Assembly (NCBI GenBank): GCA_964431545.1
Contig: CAYSLC010000207.1
Coordinates: forward strand, 1-9,403
Origin: CAYSLC01 sp964431545
GTDB taxonomy: Bacteria > Desulfobacterota > Desulfobacteria > Desulfobacterales > JAABSP01
DNA length: 9,403 nt
Reading direction: 5' to 3'
Part shown: positions 1-5,672 of the stretch, piece after piece
Numbering within the stretch: position 1 is the stretch's first letter
Layout: each line of letters opens with the position of its first letter
Notes under the pieces: generated by a model
Seen by the model: the letters and a program-made list of their open reading frames with translations, nothing else
Database searches by the model: none
What the model was told of the DNA's origin: nothing
Program-made: the position numbers and the translations under genes

Positions 1-16
1 GTTTTTCGGATCGACG

Positions 17-3000
17 CTACACAGAGACCGACTGATCGCCTTCCAGCCCGAGTCGTTCCGCCAGCGCCCGGATGCCCGCCAGCGCCTCATCCGAATCGTA
101 ATCGTCCAGCGCCTCGGCAATGGCCCGGATTTCCGGCCGGGGGCCCAGCAGGGTTTTCAGCTCATCAAGTGCGGTTCGGGCCCCGTTTACGTCCATTTCA
201 ACCAGTTCCGCCAGTTCCGCCAGCCGCCTGGATATCTCCTCCCGGTCGAATGCCGTCTCCGGCACGCCGGCGTCGACCGAATCGTGTGGTTCATCCGCTT
301 GATCGGCCAGCGGCCGGAGCCCGTCGAGCACCACGCGCATGTGGTGGGCCGCATCCTTGAGCAGAGAACGCGCCGGGGTCAGGTCCGATTTTTTCAGGGC
401 CGATTCCACCGCTTCCATGCTGCGAAAAACGGCCGCCGCCCCGATATTGCCGGCCACGCCCTTGAGGGTGTGGGCTCGCCGGGCCGCCGCATCCGGATCA
501 CACTTTTCCAGGGCCGTTTGGATGTCGTCCACCGCTGTCTGGTGATTGCGGAAAAATTTGACGAGGATTTTCCGAAAGGCGTCAGGGTCGCCGCCGAGCC
601 GTTCGAGTCCGGACTGGATGTCGATCCCGGGCAATGCCGCCGGCAGCCCGCCGCCCGCACCCTCCGACCGATCCGGAGGCAGGGCCCGCTCCCCCGCCCG
701 GATCCGGCGCGCCAGGGCCGTCAGCAGTTCCCGCTGATTGATGGGTTTGGTCACGTAATCATCCATGCCGGCGGCCAGGCATTTTTCCCGTTCCCCGGCA
801 AGGGCGTGGGCGGTCATGGCGATGATGGGCAGCGTTGCATCCGCTGGTTCCGGGCTTCTGTTGAGGACCTTCCGGATTTCAGCCGTGGCCGTCAACCCGT
901 CCATCACCGGCATCTGGATGTCCATGAGCACGGCGTCATAGGGGGGTGAATCCGGGTCCGGCGATCCCGGCAGCGTTTTCGCGATCATGTCCACGGCCGC
1001 CTGCCCGTTTCCGGCCGTTTCCACCCAAAACCGCTCCGCCGACAGGAGTTCAACGGCCACGTCCCGGTTGATTTCGTGGTCTTCCACCAGCAGAATCCGG
1101 GCGCCCCGAACCCCATCGAGCCCCGGAATCTCCCTTGCCGCAACGGCGCTGGTTGCGAACCCCCGGTCCGTTTTTTTACCGAACACCCGGAAAATGGCGT
1201 CCAGCAAAAGGGAGGGGCTCACCGGCTTGGTCAAAAATCCCTCCAGGCCAATGCGTCTGGCCGCCTCCCGGTTTTCCTCGATGCCGTAGGCCGTGACCAT
1301 CAGGATCCCCGGAATCCGGTTCAGGTTGGGGGTGGATTTGATCCGCGCGGCGGCCTCCAGGCCGTCCATGCCCGGCATCTTCCAGTCCATCAGAATCAGG
1401 TCGAAGGCGGTTTCAGGGCCCGCCGTTTCCAGGGCGTCGATGGCCTCCCGGCCGGAACCGACCGAAACGGCGTCAAAAGAAAAAGATGCCAGGGTTTCGC
1501 ACATGATGCGGCGGGCCGTGGGATTGTCGTCCACCACCAGCACGCGCATCTGCTCGAATTCCTCGGGCAACGCCCACTGCTTCCGCTCAATCGGGTCTCC
1601 CCGGCCAAAACCGGCGGTGAAGGTGAATGTGCTGCCCTTGCCGGGCATGCTCGTCGCCTCGATGGTTCCGCCCATTAAATCGACCAGGCGGCGGCTGATG
1701 GCCAGGCCCAGCCCCGTGCCGCCGAACCGGCGGGTGATGGAGCCGTCGGCCTGGGAAAAGGGCGTGAACAAGCGGCCGATCTGCCCCCGGGTCATGCCGA
1801 TGCCCGTGTCGGCCACCTGGCATTTCAACCAGACCCGGTCGGCGTTTGGGCCATCCGGCAGATGCTCCATGCGGATGACGATCTGTCCGCTTTCCGTAAA
1901 TTTTACGGCGTTGTTGGCCAGATTGGTCAAAATCTGCCCCAGGCGCAGGGGGTCGCCCACCAGGTTTCTGGGGACGTCCGGCCGGATGTCCAGGAGCAGC
2001 TCCAATCCTTTTTCTTCCGTTTTCACGGCAAGGCTGAAGACGACGTTGTCAATGATGTCGTCGAGGTTGAAGGCGATGGATTCCATGACCACCTTGCCCG
2101 CCTCGATTTTGGAAAAATCCAGAATATCGTTGATGATGCCGAGGAGGGCGGCGCCCGATGCGTTGATCTTTTTGAAATAATCCCTCAGTTTGGCGGGCAT
2201 CTCCTGCCGCAGGGCCAGCTCGGACAGCCCGATAACCCCGTTCATGGGCGTCCGGATCTCATGGCTCATCGTGGCCAGAAAATCGCTTTTGGCCCGGTTG
2301 GCGGATTCCGCCGCGATCTTTGCCTGCTTCAAGTCCGCTTCAGCGCGCTGTTTGGCCGCGATCTCCGCTTCGAGGGTCCGGGTGCGCTCGGCCACCCGGG
2401 CTTCCAGGTCCCCGATGGATTCGCGGAGCTGCCCCGTCATCTGATTAAACGCTTTGGCCATGTACCCGATTTCATCATCGGTCGTGACGGCCGCACGCTG
2501 GCTCAGGTCCCCATCCGCCACCTTGATGGCGGCATCGGCGATGGCCAAAACCGGTTTGGCGATCTGCCGGGCCAGCAAATAGACCCCCAGCGCCAGCAGG
2601 CAGGTGATGACCGCCCCGATGAGACACATGGTCCATGCCAGACGATGGGCCAGCGCGAACGCCTCGTCCTGTCCCATTTCAGCCGCCAGGACCACCTGGT
2701 GCTCGTCCAGCCATCTGTAGACGCCGACCACCGGGACGCCGGCATAATTCCGGTACAGCCCGGAGGCATCCTGTCCGCCCAGGGCCGCCCGGATGCCCCC
2801 TTGCAAAGGGTCGGGTCCCGGCGCATCCCTGCGGGCGAACCGGGTGTCCGAGATAACCTTCCCCTTCGCATCGATGAGATAGGTTTCTCCGGTCTTCCCG
2901 AGTCCGGACCGCTCGGTGAACAGACGGTTCATGTGGATAAGATTGAGGTGCGACGCCAGCACGCCGAGACGGCGGCCGTCCCGGTCGAACAACGGGGTAG

Positions 3001-3517
3001 ACAGGGTGATGGTCAGTTTCCCGGAAAAAGGGGATGCATAGGCGTTTTGCACATAGGTCATCGACCGCCCTTTGATGAAAAGCGGAAGATCGGAACACGA
3101 CCGCCCCTTGTTGCGCTCCTGGGTGGAAAAAATAATGGTCCCTTGTGAATCAAGTATGAACAATTCCTCGATATTGTACGTTCTGGACGCCACAAAGGTC
3201 ATATAGTCCGACAGAATCCCGTAAGCGGTCCGGTACGCCGGGTCGGTGGGATCATGTTTTCCCAGAATGCCGGCCTGGGCCCGCACCTCGGGCAGCCAGG
3301 CCAGGAACGTGATGTCCGAGCGCCGGTCCTCGATCCACCGGTTGAAAGCAGCGGCCTTGAACGCGGCGGCGGCTTCCAGCCGTTCGAATACGGAAATCTT
3401 CAGGGCGTCCGTTGCTTGAAAATACACCAGATAGCCGGTCAGCCCGGCGCCGATCAGCGAGAGCAGCAGAAAACAGCCGACCAGGCGGGCCATCAGGCTT
3501 TTTTTAAGGGATGTCAT
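17..3517 (-). CDS. Hybrid sensor histidine kinase: Cache-HAMP-HisKA-HATPase-REC-REC-HPt
   Basis: An 1166-residue membrane-bound phosphorelay kinase. Seen in order: a transmembrane helix at about 11-33; a periplasmic double-Cache-like sensor at about 45-285; a second helix at about 293-316; HAMP at 317-369; a coiled coil to about 410; HisKA with SHEIRTPMNG (phospho-acceptor His419); HATPase with N box around Asn532-Asn536, DTGIGM (570-575), FTPFSQAD and GGTGLGL (599-605). REC1 spans about 657-780 (Asp663/Asp664, acceptor Asp711, Lys764). REC2 spans about 806-940 (acceptor Asp866, Lys924). After a Gly-rich linker comes an HPt domain with HTLKG (His1016). A helical tail of about 75 residues (1090-1160) ends the protein. 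All key catalytic residues are present, so it should be active. The ATG start is preceded by GAAAGGCGCAA, whose purine-rich part overlaps the stop of the upstream binding-protein gene, 9 bases away, suggesting coupled translation. The REC-GGDEF protein two genes upstream is the likely final acceptor (inference). The ligand is unknown. Confidence 0.96.
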   Translation of the reverse strand: MTSLKKSLMARLVGCFLLLSLIGAGLTGYLVYFQATDALKISVFERLEAAAAFKAAAFNRWIEDRRSDITFLAWLPEVRAQAGILGKHDPTDPAYRTAYGILSDYMTFVASRTYNIEELFILDSQGTIIFSTQERNKGRSCSDLPLFIKGRSMTYVQNAYASPFSGKLTITLSTPLFDRDGRRLGVLASHLNLIHMNRLFTERSGLGKTGETYLIDAKGKVISDTRFARRDAPGPDPLQGGIRAALGGQDASGLYRNYAGVPVVGVYRWLDEHQVVLAAEMGQDEAFALAHRLAWTMCLIGAVITCLLALGVYLLARQIAKPVLAIADAAIKVADGDLSQRAAVTTDDEIGYMAKAFNQMTGQLRESIGDLEARVAERTRTLEAEIAAKQRAEADLKQAKIAAESANRAKSDFLATMSHEIRTPMNGVIGLSELALRQEMPAKLRDYFKKINASGAALLGIINDILDFSKIEAGKVVMESIAFNLDDIIDNVVFSLAVKTEEKGLELLLDIRPDVPRNLVGDPLRLGQILTNLANNAVKFTESGQIVIRMEHLPDGPNADRVWLKCQVADTGIGMTRGQIGRLFTPFSQADGSITRRFGGTGLGLAISRRLVDLMGGTIEATSMPGKGSTFTFTAGFGRGDPIERKQWALPEEFEQMRVLVVDDNPTARRIMCETLASFSFDAVSVGSGREAIDALETAGPETAFDLILMDWKMPGMDGLEAAARIKSTPNLNRIPGILMVTAYGIEENREAARRIGLEGFLTKPVSPSLLLDAIFRVFGKKTDRGFATSAVAAREIPGLDGVRGARILLVEDHEINRDVAVELLSAERFWVETAGNGQAAVDMIAKTLPGSPDPDSPPYDAVLMDIQMPVMDGLTATAEIRKVLNRSPEPADATLPIIAMTAHALAGEREKCLAAGMDDYVTKPINQRELLTALARRIRAGERALPPDRSEGAGGGLPAALPGIDIQSGLERLGGDPDAFRKILVKFFRNHQTAVDDIQTALEKCDPDAAARRAHTLKGVAGNIGAAAVFRSMEAVESALKKSDLTPARSLLKDAAHHMRVVLDGLRPLADQADEPHDSVDAGVPETAFDREEISRRLAELAELVEMDVNGARTALDELKTLLGPRPEIRAIAEALDDYDSDEALAGIRALAERLGLEGDQSVSV

Positions 3518-3529
3518 TTGCGCCTTTCA
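3518..3529 (-). promoter_or_regulatory. Ribosome binding site of the kinase overlapping the upstream stop
   Basis: On the minus strand TGAAAGGCGCAA precedes the kinase ATG. The TGA is the stop of the binding-protein gene and AAAGG is the Shine-Dalgarno-like element, so ribosomes finishing the first gene are placed at the start of the second. This supports co-expression of the two proteins. Confidence 0.7.
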
Positions 3530-4471
3530 GTATTGCTTCAGCGCACCAAAATCAAACCGCATGGCGGGCGTGGTCAGGTCCACATCAAAATTGAAATGCT
3601 TTTCAGCCAGCCTAGCCAGGGTCCCGTCACTATGCAGCTTCCCGATGATGTCATTGACGTTTTGGATGAGGGGGATCGGATTGCCGCGCTGCTTTTTATC
3701 AAAAGCAGGGGCGATATAAGTGTAAAATAAAGGGTCGCCGATCGGTTTGATGGGGATGCCGTCCGATAAGGCCGTGCTTCCCAGGAAGATGTCCGCCAGC
3801 ACCGCGTCGACCTTGACGCCGTCGCCCACTGCCAGTTCCCTGAAAAGATTGTTCAGGTTGTTGGGATCATAGGCGATAATCTCAGGCGATTTCACCCGAT
3901 ATTGAAGGTCCTGCCCCGGCAGCGTGAGATCGCCTTCCAGGTAGTATTCAAAAATGCAGCCGGCGCAGGTCCCGACCTTTTTGCCGGAAAGATCGCCCGG
4001 GCGGCGATAGCGGGTATTCTCCCGGTGGACATATAATATAGACGGCTCCGCAATATACGGCCGGGCGTAATAAAGGTATTCCATCCGCTCGGTGGTGATG
4101 GAAACGGACGCAAGGGCGATGTCCCATCGATCCGCCCATCTGCCGCCGATGATTTCATACCATGCCGGCGTTACAAAACACGGCTCGACGCCGAGGCTTT
4201 CGGCGATCATCCGCGCCACGTCGATGTCGTACCCATGGAATTCACTGAGGGTGTGTTCGTTGGAAAAACAGATGGTATCGGGTTTTCGCGCGGCCCCTTT
4301 GGTCAACTGCGAGCGCGGCTCGGATTCCGGGTGCGTGGCGATGATGATTTTGCCCCTCTTGCGAATTTCCGAAAGCGTGTCTTTCCCGCCGGCGCCCGCC
4401 GGGTAGGGCGAAAGGACCGACAGGAACAACCACAATGCCAGCAGCAGCGTGATGCGGCATGATGTTGTCAT
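3527..4471 (-). CDS. Periplasmic solute-binding protein, family 3 (amino-acid-binding type)
   Basis: A 314-residue secreted protein of the SBP_bac_3 type (periplasmic domain related to polar amino acid binding proteins). A signal peptide covers about 1-28, with a hydrophobic core at 8-22 and probable cleavage after PAGA. Family marks seen: SEIRKRGKIIIAT near the mature N-terminus, GYDIDVARMIAESLGV (80-95), WDIALASVSITTERMEY with Arg129 (the position that in the family grips the ligand carboxylate), ARPY (136-139), LSGKKVGT, and DAVLADIFLGS in the second lobe. The length fits the family. Four mature cysteines occur (68, 98, 169, 172); Cys169 and Cys172 form a CAGC motif in the second-lobe region, which is unusual here. 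No ABC permease or ATPase gene is adjacent. The gene sits between a cyclase and a Cache kinase, so a role as a ligand-sensing partner is plausible but inferred. The start is an ATG with AGAAAGGGGGG upstream. Substrate is not predictable from sequence. Confidence 0.93.
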   Translation of the reverse strand: MTTSCRITLLLALWLFLSVLSPYPAGAGGKDTLSEIRKRGKIIIATHPESEPRSQLTKGAARKPDTICFSNEHTLSEFHGYDIDVARMIAESLGVEPCFVTPAWYEIIGGRWADRWDIALASVSITTERMEYLYYARPYIAEPSILYVHRENTRYRRPGDLSGKKVGTCAGCIFEYYLEGDLTLPGQDLQYRVKSPEIIAYDPNNLNNLFRELAVGDGVKVDAVLADIFLGSTALSDGIPIKPIGDPLFYTYIAPAFDKKQRGNPIPLIQNVNDIIGKLHSDGTLARLAEKHFNFDVDLTTPAMRFDFGALKQY

Positions 4472-4490
4472 GGGGGACCCCCCTTTCTAA
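4472..4490 (-). promoter_or_regulatory. G-rich ribosome binding site within a G/C palindrome before the binding-protein gene
   Basis: On the minus strand the sequence before the ATG at 4471 is AGAAAGGGGGGTCCCCC, directly abutting the start. AAAGGGGGG is the likely Shine-Dalgarno. The run of Cs just before the ATG is complementary to the run of Gs, so a small hairpin (GGGG stem with CCCC) could hide the ribosome site. The element lies in the 47-base gap after the cyclase stop. Confidence 0.5.
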
Positions 4491-4518
4491 TGGCAATGGT
4501 ATGGAAAACCGGTCCGCG

Positions 4519-5442
4519 CTATGGGTTAATGACCACGTCGCTGACCTGGTTGCGGCCGTTTTTTTTGGAGTGAAACAGCATTTTATCGGCGGCATCGATG
4601 AGGCCCTCTATCGACTCGCCCGAACCCGGAGACAGGACAGTGGCGACGCCGGCGCTCAGGGTGACATAAGGCGCGGTTTTGGAATGCGCGTGGGGAATGT
4701 TTACATCGACGATCGTCTGCCGTAATTTTTCAGCGACTTGGCGTGCGCCGTCGGCGCTGCTGTCCGCCAGGATGGCGGCAAATTCCTCGCCGCCGTAGCG
4801 GCCGATAAAATCTCCCGGTCGTTGAAGCGCGTTTTTGAGGGCCTCGGCGATCTTTTTCAGGCATTCGTCGCCCCTGGCATGGCCGTAATTGTCATTGTAC
4901 AGTTTAAAGTGATCGATATCGAACAATATGAGAGACAGTGGCTTTCCATTCCGGGCCGCACGCCGCCACTCCAGACCGATGGTTTCGTCAAATTTACGGC
5001 GGTTATAAATGTTGGTCAGTCCGTCGATGGCGGCAAGGGATTCCAGCATATCGCTTTTCTTTTTGAAGCCTAAATGGGTATTGACCCTCGCTTTCACCAC
5101 GATGGGCTGAAATGGTTTGCTGATAAAATCCACGGCCCCGATGGCGAACGCCCGGGCTTCATCCATCGCCTCGGACAAGGCCGTGATGAAGATGACCGGT
5201 ATGTTCCGGGTGACGTCCTTTTCCTTCAGTCGCCGGCACACCTCGTATCCATCCAACCCCGGCATGACGACGTCCAGGAGAATCAGATCGGGCGGGTGTT
5301 TTTCCGCCATTTTCAAGCATTTTTCCCCCTCGCGGGCGGCGGCCACCCGGTAATCGTCTTTGAATAACGAAACCAGGATGTCCAGGTTTTCCGTGTTGTC
5401 GTCCACCACCAGAATTCGCTGTTTCTCTGTAGGCTCGGTCAT
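4519..5442 (-). CDS. Response regulator with GGDEF domain (diguanylate cyclase)
   Basis: A 307-residue cytoplasmic protein with a receiver domain joined to a GGDEF domain, expected to make cyclic di-GMP from two GTP when phosphorylated. REC: Asp14/Asp15, acceptor Asp57 in LILLDVVMPGLDG, Thr87, Lys109 in SKPF. A linker at about 120-135 leads into the GGDEF domain (about 136-300), with DGLTNIYNRRKFDE, the metal-binding FDIDHFK (Asp175), NDNYGHARGDE, and the active-site signature GGEEF at 217-221. An RPGD inhibitory site (Arg208, Asp211) lies five residues before the signature, so product inhibition is expected. All catalytic residues are intact. The ATG at 5442 is the only plausible start: reading upstream in frame, a TGA occurs before any other ATG, GTG or TTG. 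Its own Shine-Dalgarno is weak (AGAAAG), and a small upstream ORF overlaps its start by ATGA. The binding-protein gene follows 47 bases downstream. It is the natural output for the kinase at the end of the operon (inference). Confidence 0.96.
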   Translation of the reverse strand: MTEPTEKQRILVVDDNTENLDILVSLFKDDYRVAAAREGEKCLKMAEKHPPDLILLDVVMPGLDGYEVCRRLKEKDVTRNIPVIFITALSEAMDEARAFAIGAVDFISKPFQPIVVKARVNTHLGFKKKSDMLESLAAIDGLTNIYNRRKFDETIGLEWRRAARNGKPLSLILFDIDHFKLYNDNYGHARGDECLKKIAEALKNALQRPGDFIGRYGGEEFAAILADSSADGARQVAEKLRQTIVDVNIPHAHSKTAPYVTLSAGVATVLSPGSGESIEGLIDAADKMLFHSKKNGRNQVSDVVINP

Positions 5443-5480
5443 GCTGGTCTTTCTGCCCGCGATGTCAGCAGGCGCCCCAT
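5439..5480 (-). CDS. Possible leader ORF MGRLLTSRAERPA overlapping the cyclase start
   Basis: A thirteen-codon ORF starts inside the MIEWGAC ORF in another frame and ends with a TGA that overlaps the cyclase ATG as ATGA. Such four-base overlaps commonly couple translation. Its ATG is about 13 bases from the strong GGAAGGAAGG, which is longer than ideal. It may let ribosomes reach the weakly marked cyclase start. It could also be chance. Confidence 0.25.
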   Translation of the reverse strand: MGRLLTSRAERPA

Positions 5481-5488
5481 TCGATCAT
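5465..5488 (-). CDS. Possible leader peptide MIEWGAC before the cyclase gene
   Basis: A seven-codon ORF encoding MIEWGAC and ending in TGA lies in the leader of the cyclase transcript. It is preceded by GGAAGGAAGG, the strongest Shine-Dalgarno-like sequence in the window, at about five bases from the ATG. The cyclase's own ribosome site is much weaker. It could be a regulatory leader peptide or just a ribosome loading site. Evidence is only the ribosome site and position, so confidence is low. Confidence 0.3.
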   Translation of the reverse strand: MIEWGAC

Positions 5489-5565
5489 GGTATCCTTCCT
5501 TCCGTTGATCCGTTGCATTGGCAGGTCCGTTTTTTCCATCCCTGTGCGCTCTTTTCCGTCAATGC

Positions 5566-5594
5566 ATTATCTTCATATCGACCTGTAAAGTCAA
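5566..5594 (-). promoter_or_regulatory. Predicted sigma70-type promoter for the signalling operon
   Basis: On the minus strand, TTGACT (5594-5589) and GATAAT (5571-5566) are separated by exactly 17 bases; each matches the sigma70 consensus at five of six positions. The start of transcription would fall near 5559, giving a leader of about 115 bases before the cyclase ATG. It sits just after the terminator of the preceding gene, as expected for the head of a new operon. No equally good promoter was noticed in the short gaps before the two downstream genes. Confidence 0.7.
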
Positions 5595-5599
5595 ATCCC

Positions 5600-5643
5600 A
5601 AAAAGTACGGACCCGGTCCCATCGCAGGATGGGACCGGGTCCG
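5600..5643 (-). terminator. Intrinsic terminator of the surface-protein gene
   Basis: A perfect 16-base inverted repeat (5608-5623 and 5628-5643) with a 4-base loop begins about 29 bases after the stop at 5673. On the minus strand it is followed by TAC and five Ts (5604-5600), then GGGATTT. Stem, short loop and T run fit an intrinsic terminator for minus-strand transcription. The plus-strand side lacks a T run, so it should act in one direction only. Confidence 0.85.
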
Positions 5644-5672
5644 GTTGCTTTAATTGAGGTTAGTGTCGGCGG

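Larger units (their letters stand above)
5443..5672. other. Intergenic region between surface-protein gene and signalling operon
   Basis: About 230 bases without a major gene. From high to low coordinate it holds the terminator, the predicted promoter, and a leader containing the small ORFs described separately. The middle of the leader (about 5490-5560) shows no further convincing hairpin, operator or riboswitch. Confidence 0.7.

Noticed and set aside
1862..3148. A 428-codon open frame on the plus strand opposite the kinase
   Set aside because: High GC and codon bias leave few stops in the antisense frame. Its translation is His/Gly/Arg/Gln-rich with no recognisable motif, while the kinase motifs on the minus strand are unambiguous.
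5490..5560. Possible GEMM-type c-di-GMP riboswitch in the leader of the cyclase gene, prompted by GCGCACAGGGATGG
   Set aside because: Only the first few bases resemble the GEMM-I start. The conserved GCAAAGCC core, tetraloop and second helix are not found, so the match is probably chance.
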